DNA of 42,138 nt from Allobacillus saliphilus (lineage in GTDB: Bacteria; Bacillota; Bacilli; Bacillales; Alkalibacillaceae). Location: contig NZ_JAGSIE010000031.1 in the NCBI RefSeq assembly GCF_018138385.1, forward strand, positions 1 to 42,138, read 5' to 3'. Below are positions 33,474 to 42,138 of the stretch, in pieces (positions within the stretch are counted from its first letter, which is position 1; each line of letters begins with the position of its first letter). The notes below the pieces were generated by a model, which was not told the origin of the DNA, did not search any database, and was given only the letters and a program-made list of their open reading frames with translations. A program made the position numbers and the translations under genes.

Positions 33474-34325
33474 TTGGCAGTCGAAAAAGTAATGGTCATC
33501 GGGGCCGGACAAATGGGTGCAGGGATTGCCCAAGTATTCGCCCAGTCTGGCTTCCAGGTGAAACTAAACGACATTGCAGAAGAAAGTTTACAAAAAGGTC
33601 TTGCAACAATTGAAAAGCATCTTTCAAGAAATGTGGAAAAAGGTCGCATGGACGAAGCGGATAAGACGAACACGTTGAACAATCTCGAAACGACAACCTC
33701 GTTGAATGAGGCAAATGATTGTGATTTAGTCATTGAGGCAGTCGTTGAGAATATGGACGTCAAAACGAAAGTCTTTCAACAGCTCGATCAAATTACACCG
33801 AAACACGCGATTTTAGCATCCAATACATCGTCACTTCCGATTACGGACATTGCGGCCGTTACAGAACGTCCTGAGCAAGTGATTGGTATGCACTTCATGA
33901 ATCCTGTACCGGTTATGAAGCTTGTTGAAGTGATTCGAGCGATACAAACGTCTGATGAAACGTATCAAACAATTGCTGAAACAGCAGAAAAGCTTAATAA
34001 GACGGCGGTGGAAGTGAACGATTATCCTGGATTCGCTGCTAACCGAGTGTTAATGCCGATGATCAACGAAGCAGTTTATGCCGTGTTTGAAGGTGTAGCA
34101 GAGCCTGAAGCGATTGATGAAGTGATGAAGCTCGGCATGAATCATCCAATGGGTCCTCTACAGTTGGCGGACTTTATCGGGTTGGATACATGTCTTTATA
34201 TTATGGAAGTCTTGCATGAAGGATTTGGCGACAGCAAATACCGACCATGTCCATTACTGCGTAAGTATGTAAATGCAGGATGGTTAGGGAAGAAATCTGG
34301 TCGAGGATTTTACGTTTACGAGTAA
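33474..34325 (+). CDS. mmgB: 3-hydroxybutyryl-CoA dehydrogenase
   Basis: The 283-residue NAD(P)-dependent short-chain 3-hydroxyacyl-CoA dehydrogenase has the normal family length. The N-terminal Rossmann motif [15 protein letters not shown] (7-21), [12 protein letters not shown] and the catalytic-type His in [17 protein letters not shown] are present, and the C-terminal dimerisation domain is complete ([17 protein letters not shown]). It interconverts acetoacetyl-CoA and 3-hydroxybutyryl-CoA. Start is TTG, with GGAGG 8 nt upstream. Second gene of the operon, as MmgB follows MmgA in B. subtilis. Confidence 0.94.
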   Translation: MAVEKVMVIGAGQMGAGIAQVFAQSGFQVKLNDIAEESLQKGLATIEKHLSRNVEKGRMDEADKTNTLNNLETTTSLNEANDCDLVIEAVVENMDVKTKVFQQLDQITPKHAILASNTSSLPITDIAAVTERPEQVIGMHFMNPVPVMKLVEVIRAIQTSDETYQTIAETAEKLNKTAVEVNDYPGFAANRVLMPMINEAVYAVFEGVAEPEAIDEVMKLGMNHPMGPLQLADFIGLDTCLYIMEVLHEGFGDSKYRPCPLLRKYVNAGWLGKKSGRGFYVYE

Positions 34326-34373
34326 TCTATGAAACTTTTACTAACAAGAATTTACTAGAAAGGAGGGCGTAGG

Positions 34374-35510
34374 ATGGATTTGCGATTTACAGACGAGCAA
34401 GAAATGATGCGCAAAATGGTCCGTGACTTCGCCCAGAAAGAAGTTGCTCCAAAAGTTGAATCGATGGAAAAAGAAGAATTTCCATCAGAGATTATCAAGC
34501 GAATGGGAGAACTTGGATTAATGGGAATCCCTGTCAACGAAGAACAAGGCGGAGCAGGTATGGACTACACATCCTATATCATCGCCATTAACGAGTTATC
34601 AAAAGTGAGCGCAACACTTGGCGTCATTTTATCCGTTCACACATCTGTCGGAACTTTTCCGATACTAAAGTTCGGAACAAAAGAACAAGTAGATCACTAT
34701 GTACCGAAACTAGCAAGCGGTGAATATCTCGGCGCTTTTTGTTTAACAGAGCCAGGAGCAGGTAGTGACGCAGGTTCTTTGAAAACAAAAGCAAAAAAAG
34801 AAGGCGACCATTATGTGATTAACGGATCGAAAGTGTTTATTACAAACGGTGAATACGCCGATACATTTATTGTTTTTGCAAGTACGAATCCAGACCAAGG
34901 CAACAAAGGTGTCACAGCTTTTATTGTTGAAAAAGATACGCCAGGACTAGAGATTGGAAAATCCGAAAAGAAAATGGGTCTTCATGGCTCTAGTACTGTT
35001 TCGTTAAATTTTGACAATATGAAAGTTCCTGCAAGCCAGCGTCTTGGAGAAGAAGGAGAAGGCTTTAAGATTGCCTTAGCTAACTTGAATATCGGTCGTA
35101 TCGGCATTGCGGCACAAGCGCTCGGTATCGCTGAAGCGGCACTCGAAGCGGCAGCCGACTATGCAAAAGAACGCGAACAATTTGGCAAACCGATTGCTAA
35201 AAACCAAGGAATCTCATTTAAGCTTGCAGACATGGCGACAGCTGTCGAAGGAGCAAAACTATTAGTCTATAACGCCGCATCCAAATACCAAGCAGGCATA
35301 GATACGAGTAAAGAAGCATCTATGGCGAAAAAATTCGCTTCCACAACAGCCGTCAATACAGCAATCGAAGCGGTTCAAGTGTTCGGAGGTTACGGCTACA
35401 CAGAAGACTACCCAGTTGAGCGATATTTCCGAGATGCAAAAATCACTCAAATTTACGAAGGAACAAACGAGATACAAAATGTTGTCATTAGTCGGCAGTT
35501 GTTGAAGTAG
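34374..35510 (+). CDS. mmgC: Acyl-CoA dehydrogenase (MmgC-like)
   Basis: A 378-residue FAD acyl-CoA dehydrogenase with the N-terminal helical domain, the FAD/substrate stretch CLTEPGAGSDAGSLKTKA, KVFITNG, and the C-terminal [13 protein letters not shown] and QIYEGTNEIQ, whose Glu is the usual catalytic base. The pattern ILSVHTSVGTFPI and overall sequence are closest to MmgC among Bacillus enzymes I know. It oxidises short acyl-CoA to enoyl-CoA and passes electrons to ETF. AGGAGG lies 7 nt before ATG. It is separated from the second dehydrogenase by 347 bp holding array B. Confidence 0.93.
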   Translation: MDLRFTDEQEMMRKMVRDFAQKEVAPKVESMEKEEFPSEIIKRMGELGLMGIPVNEEQGGAGMDYTSYIIAINELSKVSATLGVILSVHTSVGTFPILKFGTKEQVDHYVPKLASGEYLGAFCLTEPGAGSDAGSLKTKAKKEGDHYVINGSKVFITNGEYADTFIVFASTNPDQGNKGVTAFIVEKDTPGLEIGKSEKKMGLHGSSTVSLNFDNMKVPASQRLGEEGEGFKIALANLNIGRIGIAAQALGIAEAALEAAADYAKEREQFGKPIAKNQGISFKLADMATAVEGAKLLVYNAASKYQAGIDTSKEASMAKKFASTTAVNTAIEAVQVFGGYGYTEDYPVERYFRDAKITQIYEGTNEIQNVVISRQLLK

Positions 35511-35549
35511 GATGGTGGGGTTGTTTTAGCCGTTTGAGTGTTCATAGCT

Positions 35550-35801
35550 TTTGAACGATTACAGCGTGACTTTGAACGGTTAAACGTAACCTTTGAACGT
35601 TTAGCGCGCATGTTTGAACGGTTAAGTGCAACATTTGAACGTTCAGCGCGCATGTTTGAACGATCAAGTGCAACATTTGAACGAATAGCGCGCATGTTTG
35701 AACGGTTAAACGCAATCTTTGAACAGTTAGCCGCAGCCATTGAACGTTCAGCGCGCACACTTAAACAGACACAGCGTCCACTTCAACGATCAGCACCACT
35801 T
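35550..35801. repeat. Intergenic 21-bp tandem array B, twelve units, inside the acyl-CoA operon
   Basis: Units start every 21 bp from 35550 to 35781 with no slippage. Most begin TTTGAACG; between 35592 and 35696 the second half alternates TTAGCGCGCATG-like with TTAAGTGCAACA-like, a 42-bp super-period. The outer units are more degenerate. It fills most of the 347-bp gap between two acyl-CoA dehydrogenase genes. A frame from GTG 35538 stays open through all units (107 codons, heptad pattern FERLxxx) and ends in the ATGA overlap with acdA, but has no convincing ribosome binding site. Confidence 0.88.
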
Positions 35802-35857
35802 CTTGTCAATCGACGAATTAAAAGCCTTATTAATAAAACACACGAGGAGGACTATAT

Positions 35858-36997
35858 ATGAATTTTCAACTAACAGAAGAACAGCAAATGTTACGAAAGA
35901 TGGTTCGTGACTTTGCAACGAAAGATGTCGAGCCAACAGCAGCGGAACGTGATGAAGAAGAACGTTTCGACAGAGAAATTTTTGATCAAATGGCAGAGCT
36001 TGGCCTGACAGGGATTCCTTGGCCTGAAGAATATGGCGGAATCGGCGCAGACTTTGTCAGCTATGCGATTGCCGTTGAGGAGCTTTCCCGGGTGGATGCT
36101 TCGATCGGTGTCACATTATCTGCGCATATTTCCTTAGCAAGCTGGCCGATTTATAAATATGGAAATGAAGAACAAAAACAAAACTTTCTTCAGCGTTTAG
36201 CGACCGGTGAAGCGCTAGGTGCTTATGCGCTATCTGAGCCAGGTGCAGGAAGTGACGTTGCTTCCATGCGTACGACAGCGAAAAAAGATGGCGATGACTA
36301 CATCTTAAACGGAAACAAAGTATGGATCACAAACGGTGAAGTAGCTGACTTGTATGTCGTTTTCGCCAAGACAGACCAAGATGCGAAACATAAAGGCATC
36401 TCAGCATTTGTTGTAGAAAAAGGAACAGAGGGCTTTTCATTCGGTAAGAAAGAGAAAAAGCTAGGAATTCGTTCATCCCCTACAACTGAATTAATTTTCG
36501 AAAATTGCCGTATTCCGAAAGAAAATATGCTCGGTGAAGAAGGCGACGGATTCAAAATTGCAATGACGACACTTGATGGTGGTCGTAACGGAATTGCCGC
36601 TCAAGCTGTTGGTATTGCACAAGGTGCGCTTGACGCTGCGACGAATTACGCAAAAGAGCGTGAACAGTTCGGTAAACCAATTGCGAAAAACCAAGGTATT
36701 TCTTTCAAACTAGCAGATATGGCGACAGAAGTTGAAGCGTCTCGTCTCTTGACGTACCAAGCCGCTTACAATGAGTCAGAAGGTTTACCATATCAAAAAG
36801 AATCCGCGATGGCGAAACTATTTGCTGGTGATACGGCGATGCGTGTAACTGTAGAAGCGGTTCAAGTATTTGGTGGATATGGTTATACGAAAGATTATCC
36901 AGTTGAACGGTATATGCGTGATGCGAAAATCACACAGATTTATGAAGGAACACAGGAAATCCAACGTTTAGTCGTTGGACGTATGGTGACAAAATAA
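35858..36997 (+). CDS. acdA: Acyl-CoA dehydrogenase (AcdA-like)
   Basis: The 379-residue FAD acyl-CoA dehydrogenase is a paralogue of the preceding enzyme but clearly closer to B. subtilis AcdA ([35 protein letters not shown] region). [34 protein letters not shown] and the catalytic Glu of [10 protein letters not shown] are all intact. In Bacillus acdA is tied to fadF and the fatty-acid regulon; here it sits among mmg genes and icmF, which suggests butyryl-CoA or branched acyl-CoA as substrate (inference). GAGGAGG lies 7 nt before ATG. Gap to meaB is 95 bp. Confidence 0.94.
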   Translation: MNFQLTEEQQMLRKMVRDFATKDVEPTAAERDEEERFDREIFDQMAELGLTGIPWPEEYGGIGADFVSYAIAVEELSRVDASIGVTLSAHISLASWPIYKYGNEEQKQNFLQRLATGEALGAYALSEPGAGSDVASMRTTAKKDGDDYILNGNKVWITNGEVADLYVVFAKTDQDAKHKGISAFVVEKGTEGFSFGKKEKKLGIRSSPTTELIFENCRIPKENMLGEEGDGFKIAMTTLDGGRNGIAAQAVGIAQGALDAATNYAKEREQFGKPIAKNQGISFKLADMATEVEASRLLTYQAAYNESEGLPYQKESAMAKLFAGDTAMRVTVEAVQVFGGYGYTKDYPVERYMRDAKITQIYEGTQEIQRLVVGRMVTK

Positions 36998-37010
36998 GGT
37001 TTAGTACAAG

Positions 37011-37036
37011 GCGGCACGAAAAATGAGTGCCGCTTT
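37011..37036 (+). other. Intra-operon GC-rich hairpin between acdA and meaB
   Basis: GCGGCAC (37011-37017) pairs with GTGCCGC (37027-37033) around a nine-base loop, followed only by TTTACC. The T run is too short for a strong terminator, so partial attenuation or a 3'-end stabilising role for the upstream message is more likely. Confidence 0.6.
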
Positions 37037-37092
37037 ACCAAATATTTTCAGAATTTTTGGGATTTAGTAAGTATCTCTGGAAGGAGATCCAC

Positions 37093-38034
37093 ATGGAAGA
37101 ACTCGTAAAAAGAATTCAACACGGGAACCAGCGAGCGCTTGCGCGTGCCATTACGATGATTGAAAACGACCATCCAGAAAAGCTGAAACTAATGGATTTG
37201 ATTAATCGGAGCGATAAAAAGTCGCATTATATCGGGATTACCGGTTCACCGGGTGCAGGAAAAAGCTCATTGGTCGATCGATTTCTCACATTATTACGCG
37301 AAAAAGGCTTCACGGTTGCTGTCATCGCGGTCGATCCGACGAGTCCATTTAGTGGAGGAGCGCTGCTTGGTGACCGAGTCCGAATGACACAACACTTTTC
37401 TGATGAAAAGATCTTCATTCGAAGCATGGCGACACGTGGCAGTCTTGGTGGATTGGCGCGTGCAACAAAAGATGCCATCCGTGCTTGTGATGCTTATGGA
37501 TTCGACTATATTTTAATTGAAACGGTCGGTGTTGGGCAGTCAGAGCTCGATATTATGAAGGTTGCTGACACGACGTCTGTTGTCCTGACTCCGAATAGCG
37601 GAGACGTATTACAAGTGTTCAAAGCAGGCATTATGGAAATTGCTGATTTATTTATTTTAAATAAAGCCGATATTCCTGGAGTAAAAAAATTAAAACGTCA
37701 GCTTAAGGACCTCATCCATCTTTCCAGCGAAAATCGTGCATTTGAGCCGGAAATTGTTGAAACGAGTGTCGTTGAAAACTTTGGCTTCGATAAATGGTTT
37801 GAAGCGATCGAAAATCATCAACGATTTCTCGAAGATACGGATCTTGGAAAGAAAAGACGCGCGAACAAGCTGCGTCATGAAGTTTATGAATTAATCCAGG
37901 AAGCTATTTGGAAAGATGTCGAAAGCTTTATTGAAACAGATGAATCAAAGCAGTTGACGCTTCAAAATGAGGATAACTCTTATGCGTTGGCAGAAGCCTG
38001 GTATAAAGAGTGGAAAGAGAAAAAGAGAGGGTGA
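37093..38034 (+). CDS. meaB: MeaB/ArgK-family GTPase chaperone of B12-dependent acyl-CoA mutases
   Basis: The protein has 313 residues from ATG 37093 (AAGGAG 6 nt upstream; an in-frame GTG at 37027 lies in a hairpin). It is a G3E-type P-loop GTPase with Walker A GSPGAGKSS (51-59), the [19 protein letters not shown] switch region, IETVGVGQSE and the NKAD base-recognition motif. MeaB proteins gate cofactor loading and protect methylmalonyl-CoA mutase in the cytosol. In this operon the only mutase is IcmF, which has its own fused G-domain, so the partner of this free-standing MeaB is uncertain. The next gene starts 5 nt after its stop. Confidence 0.93.
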   Translation: MEELVKRIQHGNQRALARAITMIENDHPEKLKLMDLINRSDKKSHYIGITGSPGAGKSSLVDRFLTLLREKGFTVAVIAVDPTSPFSGGALLGDRVRMTQHFSDEKIFIRSMATRGSLGGLARATKDAIRACDAYGFDYILIETVGVGQSELDIMKVADTTSVVLTPNSGDVLQVFKAGIMEIADLFILNKADIPGVKKLKRQLKDLIHLSSENRAFEPEIVETSVVENFGFDKWFEAIENHQRFLEDTDLGKKRRANKLRHEVYELIQEAIWKDVESFIETDESKQLTLQNEDNSYALAEAWYKEWKEKKRG

Positions 38035-38039
38035 ACTGG

Positions 38040-38657
38040 ATGGATCACCGGATCACTTCATCAACGAAAGATGAAGCGCTGGTTAAGAAACGATTAAACC
38101 AGTTACAAAAAGGTGCTGTCCAATTATTTAAACAAAAGGGATTTCACCGGGCGACGACCCGGGAAATCGCCAAAGCGGCAGGTTTCAGCATCGGAACATT
38201 ATATGAATATATTCGGAAAAAAGAAGACGTTTTATTTTTAGTCTGCGATGCCGTACATGATGAAGTCAAGACACGAATGGAAAATGTCATTGATCGAAAC
38301 TCCACTTCAGAAGAAGCCCTCAGGCAAGCAGTGTTCGCATATTTTCAAATCATGGATGAAATGCAAGATGAAGTATTGATTTTATATCAAGAATTGAAAG
38401 CCCTTCCAAAAGAAGAGCAAGAATATGTCATGCAAAAAGAACGTGAAATGGTTGGGATTCTCGAACGAGTGATTAGCAACAGCTATGCCAATGTGTTAGA
38501 CGAAAAAAATGTGAAGTTGGTCGCCAATAATGTATACGTACAAGGACAAATGTGGGGCTTCCGTAGATGGTTAATCCAAAAAGAATTTACCCTTCAAGAA
38601 TATATGGAAATGCAGTATCAATTACTGAAAAGTCAGCTGGCTTTTCAAGCAACTTAA
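38040..38657 (+). CDS. TetR-family regulator, FadR-like
   Basis: The protein has 205 residues from ATG 38040, with GAGAGGGTG upstream. The N-terminal TetR helix-turn-helix is clear ([39 protein letters not shown], about 27-66), followed by an all-helical ligand domain. It lies between meaB and icmF in the acyl-CoA operon. TetR proteins in such settings usually sense acyl-CoA. The 16-bp palindromes before fadF and mmgA are plausible targets, which would make the operon self-repressing; a distant FadR gene elsewhere in the genome is the alternative. Its stop codon is one base before an upstream ATG of icmF. Confidence 0.88.
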   Translation: MDHRITSSTKDEALVKKRLNQLQKGAVQLFKQKGFHRATTREIAKAAGFSIGTLYEYIRKKEDVLFLVCDAVHDEVKTRMENVIDRNSTSEEALRQAVFAYFQIMDEMQDEVLILYQELKALPKEEQEYVMQKEREMVGILERVISNSYANVLDEKNVKLVANNVYVQGQMWGFRRWLIQKEFTLQEYMEMQYQLLKSQLAFQAT

Positions 38658-38676
38658 AATGAGGGAGGAATCATTC

Positions 38677-41600
38677 ATGCAGCAAACAAAACCATATCAT
38701 GTAAAGCATGCCGTCCGTTTTGTTACGGCATCGAGTTTATTTGATGGCCATGACGCATCGATTAATATAATGAGAAGAATTTTACAGGCGAGCGGTGCCG
38801 AGGTCATTCACTTAGGGCATAACCGTTCGGTTGAAGATGTAGTAAATGCAGCGATTCAAGAAGATGTTCAAGGTATTGCGATCTCTTCCTATCAAGGTGG
38901 CCATGTTGAATATTTCAAATACATGGTCGACTTGTTGAAGGAAAAAGGTGCTAGCCACATCCGTGTGTATGGTGGAGGAGGCGGGGTTATTTTACCTCGT
39001 GAGATTAAAGAGCTTCATGAATACGGTGTTGCACGAATTTTTTCACCGGACGATGGGCGTGAAGTTGGTCTTCAAGGTATGATCAACAATATGCTTGAGG
39101 AATGTGATCACCCAACACCGATGGATATTGATAAAGACGTTGAAGCTGTCAAGAAAGGCGACTATCAAGCAGTTGCGCGTTTAATTAGTCATGTGGAAAA
39201 TGAAGATGTCGCGAGTGAAGATATCATCAGTAAGCTTTCAACGAAAAATGATAATGTCCCTGTTTTAGGGATTACAGGTACGGGTGGAGCTGGTAAAAGT
39301 TCATTGACGGATGAATTAATTCGCCGATTCATTAACGAAGTACCGGATAAAAAGGTCGCGATTTTATCTGTCGACCCAACGAAAAAGAAGACCGGTGGTG
39401 CATTGCTTGGAGACCGAATCCGTATGAATGCAATCTTTACGCCGCGTGTTTACATGCGCTCCCTGGCAACGAGAGATTCGAAAAGCGAACTGTCCAAGTC
39501 GATTCAAGAAGCAATTCAAGTCGTAAAAGCGGCTGATTTTGACTTCGTTATTATCGAAACAAGTGGTATTGGACAAGGGGATGCCGAAATAACTGAAATC
39601 ACCGACCTTTCCATGTATGTCATGACAGCGGAATTCGGTGCACCGACTCAGCTTGAAAAAATTGATATGATCGACTTTGCTGACTTTATCGTCATTAATA
39701 AATTCGAGCAAAAAGGTTCAGAAGATGCATTCCGTCAAGTTCGCAAGCAGTACGAACGAAGCCGGATGTTATTTCATCAAGACCCTGAAACATTCCCGGT
39801 ATTCGGAACGATTGCGAGTCAGTTCAATGACCCAGGTACAAATACGTTATTCGCTTCCATCATTGAAACGTTGAATGAACGCTATGATTGGGATGTTGAA
39901 GTGCCTTTTGATACGAAAATTAAGATCGTCGAAAAAGAAAATTTAATTATTCCACCAGAACGTCGTCAATATTTGCGAGATATTGTAGACACGGTGCAAA
40001 ATTATAAAAAAGATGCCGAAAAGCAAAGTGAAGCTGCGCGCAAATTGTATCAACTAAAAGGCGCTAAAGAAGCGATGAACGACGCTGAAGTCAAAGAAAT
40101 TGATGAGTTGATCGAAACCTATGAAAAACAAATTGACCGTGACAATTTGGAGCAACTCGAAAACTTTGATGAGCTTAAGAAACAATATCAACAAGATCAG
40201 TTAACATATAAAGTGCGTGACAAAGAATTCACTGTCGATTTGAACACAGAATCGATCTCTGGTTTGAAGATTCCTAAGGTTTCTCTTCCGAAATACAGCG
40301 ATTGGGGCGACCGTCTGTATTGGTTGATGACGGAAAACGTACCAGGTTCATTCCCTTATACGGCAGGTGTTTTCCCGTTTAAACGAAAAGGCGAAGATCC
40401 TACACGTCAATTTGCTGGAGAAGGTACACCAGAGCGTACGAACCGTCGTTTCCATTACTTATCGAAAAATGAGGAAGCTAAACGACTCAGTACAGCATTT
40501 GACTCCGTTACATTATACGGGGAAGACCCAGATGAGCGTCCGGACATTTACGGAAAAGTTGGGGAATCAGGCGTCAATATTTGTACCGTTGAAGATATTA
40601 AAAAGTTGTATGACGGGTTTGATTTAACGCACCCGATGACTTCTGTATCCATGACGATTAATGGTCCAGCACCAATTATTTTAGCGTTTTATTTCAACGC
40701 GGCAATCGACCAGCAAATCGATAAATTTATAGAAGAGAATGGTCGTGAACCGAACGACGAAGAGCGCGAACAAATTAAGAAAGAAACGATTTCCGTCGTG
40801 CGTGGTACTGTTCAAGCGGATATTTTGAAAGAAGACCAAGGACAAAACACGTGTATTTTCTCGACGGAATTTGCTTTGCGCTTAATGGGTGACATTCAGG
40901 AATACTTCATCGATAACGAAGTTCGTAACTATTATTCTGTTTCGATTTCTGGTTACCATATCGCTGAAGCGGGATCGAACCCGATCAGTCAGCTGGCATT
41001 CACGCTTGCGAACGGCTTTACGTATGTTGAATACTATTTAAGCCGTGGAATGGATATTAATAAATTTGCACCAAACTTATCGTTCTTCTTCTCGAACGGG
41101 CTCGACCCAGAGTATACTGTCATCGGACGTGTTGCACGTCGAATCTGGGCGATTGCGATGCGAGAAAAATACGGCGCAAATGACCGAAGTCAAAAGCTGA
41201 AATACCATATCCAAACATCCGGCCGTTCGTTACACGCGCAAGAAATTGCTTTTAACGATATCCGGACGACGCTTCAAGCTTTATTGGCCATTCAAGACAA
41301 TACGAACTCGTTGCATACGAATGCTTATGATGAAGCGATCACGACACCAACGGAGGAATCCGTACGCCGTGCGATGGCGATTCAAATGATCATTAACAAA
41401 GAGTTCGGCCTGACGAAAAACGAAAACTCTATTCAAGGTTCCTTCATTGTCGAAGAGCTAACGCAACTAGTGGAGGACGCTGTTTTACAAGAGTTTGAGA
41501 GAATCAACGACCGTGGAGGCGTCTTAGGCGCAATGGAACGTCAATACCAGCGCGGAAAAATTCAAGAAGAGTCGCTTTATTACGAAAGCATGAAGCACTC

Positions 41601-41907
41601 CGGAGAGCTTCCGATCATCGGGGTGAACACGTATCTAAATCCAAATCCTCAATCAGAGGACGAAATTAACTCAATGGAAGTTGCCCGTGCAACGCAAGAA
41701 GAAAAAGAACAACAAATCAAGAATCTACGTGACTTCCAAAAAGCGAACGAAGCAGAAGCAAAAGAAGCTTTGGAACGCTTGAAGAAAGTAGCCGCTTCAA
41801 ACGGAAACATCTTCGAAGAGCTAATGGAAACCGTGAAAGTCGCAAGCCTTGGACAAATCACCCATGCACTATACGAAGTCGGCGGACAATACAGAAGAAA
41901 TATGTAA
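38677..41907 (+). CDS. icmF: Fused isobutyryl-CoA mutase IcmF (B12 domain, G-domain, mutase)
   Basis: The protein has 1076 residues from ATG 38677 (GGGAGG 8 nt upstream), normal for IcmF. Domain order: cobalamin-binding domain (about 12-145) with DGHDAS at 23-28, H25 being the expected lower-axial ligand; MeaI-type GTPase (about 180-400) with Walker [10 protein letters not shown] (201-209), [12 protein letters not shown] and NKFE; a coiled linker; and the TIM-barrel mutase from about 545. Where methylmalonyl-CoA mutase has Tyr and Arg contacting the substrate carboxylate, this protein reads Phe (F566 or F568, GVFPF) and Gln (Q723, QNTC), the pattern of isobutyryl-CoA mutases. It interconverts isobutyryl-CoA and butyryl-CoA, possibly also pivalyl/isovaleryl-CoA. 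Last gene of the operon, with a strong terminator. Confidence 0.96.
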   Translation: MQQTKPYHVKHAVRFVTASSLFDGHDASINIMRRILQASGAEVIHLGHNRSVEDVVNAAIQEDVQGIAISSYQGGHVEYFKYMVDLLKEKGASHIRVYGGGGGVILPREIKELHEYGVARIFSPDDGREVGLQGMINNMLEECDHPTPMDIDKDVEAVKKGDYQAVARLISHVENEDVASEDIISKLSTKNDNVPVLGITGTGGAGKSSLTDELIRRFINEVPDKKVAILSVDPTKKKTGGALLGDRIRMNAIFTPRVYMRSLATRDSKSELSKSIQEAIQVVKAADFDFVIIETSGIGQGDAEITEITDLSMYVMTAEFGAPTQLEKIDMIDFADFIVINKFEQKGSEDAFRQVRKQYERSRMLFHQDPETFPVFGTIASQFNDPGTNTLFASIIETLNERYDWDVEVPFDTKIKIVEKENLIIPPERRQYLRDIVDTVQNYKKDAEKQSEAARKLYQLKGAKEAMNDAEVKEIDELIETYEKQIDRDNLEQLENFDELKKQYQQDQLTYKVRDKEFTVDLNTESISGLKIPKVSLPKYSDWGDRLYWLMTENVPGSFPYTAGVFPFKRKGEDPTRQFAGEGTPERTNRRFHYLSKNEEAKRLSTAFDSVTLYGEDPDERPDIYGKVGESGVNICTVEDIKKLYDGFDLTHPMTSVSMTINGPAPIILAFYFNAAIDQQIDKFIEENGREPNDEEREQIKKETISVVRGTVQADILKEDQGQNTCIFSTEFALRLMGDIQEYFIDNEVRNYYSVSISGYHIAEAGSNPISQLAFTLANGFTYVEYYLSRGMDINKFAPNLSFFFSNGLDPEYTVIGRVARRIWAIAMREKYGANDRSQKLKYHIQTSGRSLHAQEIAFNDIRTTLQALLAIQDNTNSLHTNAYDEAITTPTEESVRRAMAIQMIINKEFGLTKNENSIQGSFIVEELTQLVEDAVLQEFERINDRGGVLGAMERQYQRGKIQEESLYYESMKHSGELPIIGVNTYLNPNPQSEDEINSMEVARATQEEKEQQIKNLRDFQKANEAEAKEALERLKKVAASNGNIFEELMETVKVASLGQITHALYEVGGQYRRNM

Positions 41908-41917
41908 TCATACAAAA

Positions 41918-41952
41918 CCGAACGAGACGCATCAGTCTCGTTCGGATTTTTT
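41918..41952 (+). terminator. Rho-independent terminator of the acyl-CoA operon
   Basis: CCGAACGAGAC pairs perfectly with GTCTCGTTCGG around GCATCA and is followed by ATTTTTT. It begins 10 nt after the icmF stop codon. Confidence 0.95.
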
Positions 41953-41957
41953 ACATT

Positions 41958-42083
41958 TGTTGAAGGTTCTCGAGTTAATGTTGAAGGATTGCAAATTAAT
42001 GTTGAAGGAATGCGAATTAATGTTGAAGTTCCGCGGATTAATGTTGAAGATTCGCGGATTAATGTTGAAGGCCAGATGACGTA
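41958..42083. repeat. Intergenic 21-bp tandem array C, six units
   Basis: Units start at 41958, 41979, 42000, 42021, 42042 and 42063, an exact 21-bp period, each TGTTGAAG plus a GATTCGCGGATTAA-like half; the last is partial. It begins 6 bp after the icmF terminator T run. The composite unit ATTAATGTTGAAGGATTCG is close to array A downstream of argS. The remaining bases to the window end hold no feature I can support. Confidence 0.87.
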
Positions 42084-42138
42084 CAATAGTTTGTGTAAAA
42101 CTCTTGAAGACAAAAAAAGAGGTAGGGTATCCTCAGAG

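Noticed and set aside
35538-35861. A 107-residue coiled-coil ORF in array B, considered as a CDS
   Set aside because: No convincing ribosome binding site precedes its GTG, and the open frame follows automatically from a 21-bp repeat without stop codons. The related array A has frames with stops. It is kept as a finding, not a gene.
41649-42113. ORFs of 76 and 154 codons across array C on both strands
   Set aside because: Both run into icmF out of frame or antisense, have no ribosome binding site, and owe their length to the repeat period.

Overview
The window reads as a chromosomal segment of a low-GC Gram-positive bacterium of the family Bacillaceae. The evidence is strong AGGAGG-type ribosome binding sites, frequent GTG and TTG starts, sigma-A-like promoters, Rho-independent terminators after most transcription units, and a set of genes whose best recognisable relatives are Bacillus proteins (YerD, YwdI, YwdK, YwhD, PbpG, YwiB, ArgS, FadF, MmgA/B/C, AcdA). 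The run ywhD-pbpG / ywiB-argS / fadF-acdA recalls B. subtilis gene neighbourhoods. An Asp/Glu/Ser-rich lipoprotein linker and many likely Na+-coupled carriers (CPA1 antiporter, NSS symporter, TRAP) would suit a salt- or alkali-tolerant member; that is inference.

Layout. 1-4.6 kb: a zinc-ribbon membrane protein and an FMN glutamate-synthase-like protein on the minus strand, then a CPA1 Na+/H+ antiporter on plus. 4.6-5.6 kb: about 1 kb without genes, opening with an eight-unit 52-bp tandem array. 5.6-8.8 kb: a TRAP transporter operon (small membrane, large membrane, binding protein). 8.9-14.0 kb: a TerC protein, a dispersed palindromic element, a duplicated P-loop ATPase, an M29 aminopeptidase and an HTH-TPR regulator. 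14.1-19.3 kb: a YjiH-family membrane protein (minus), a 54-aa ORF, an NSS symporter, ywdI-ywdK, a small secreted protein, ywhD. 19.5-23.8 kb: pbpG (minus) with a forespore-type promoter, then ywiB-argS. 23.8-24.56 kb: a dense intergenic region with a terminator, a 21-bp array, an orphan minus-strand hairpin, more 52-bp units and an operator-promoter. 24.56-26.7 kb: fadF. 26.7-32.0 kb, minus strand: a VC0807-like membrane protein, a second copy of the dispersed element, a small Tyr-rich secreted ORF and an ABC exporter pair. 32.2-41.9 kb: an acyl-CoA operon mmgA-mmgB-mmgC-acdA-meaB-tetR-icmF, closed by a strong terminator.

How the genes work together. The right third is a short-chain and branched-chain acyl-CoA module: thiolase, 3-hydroxyacyl-CoA dehydrogenase, two acyl-CoA dehydrogenases and a B12-dependent isobutyryl-CoA mutase with G-protein chaperones. 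Electrons from the dehydrogenases would leave through ETF (not in the window) to the FadF iron-sulfur oxidoreductase and quinone. The fadF promoter and the mmgA promoter carry nearly the same 16-bp palindrome, so they are probably co-repressed by one TetR/FadR-type regulator; the TetR gene inside the operon is a candidate.

The most unusual content is non-coding. Three arrays with an exact 21-bp period (two helical turns) and a TGAA core, plus a separate 52-bp dyad array, lie in intergenic spaces, three of the four main arrays starting 6-26 bp after a terminator. I know of no established function for them. No IS element, prophage, CRISPR array, tRNA or rRNA was seen.
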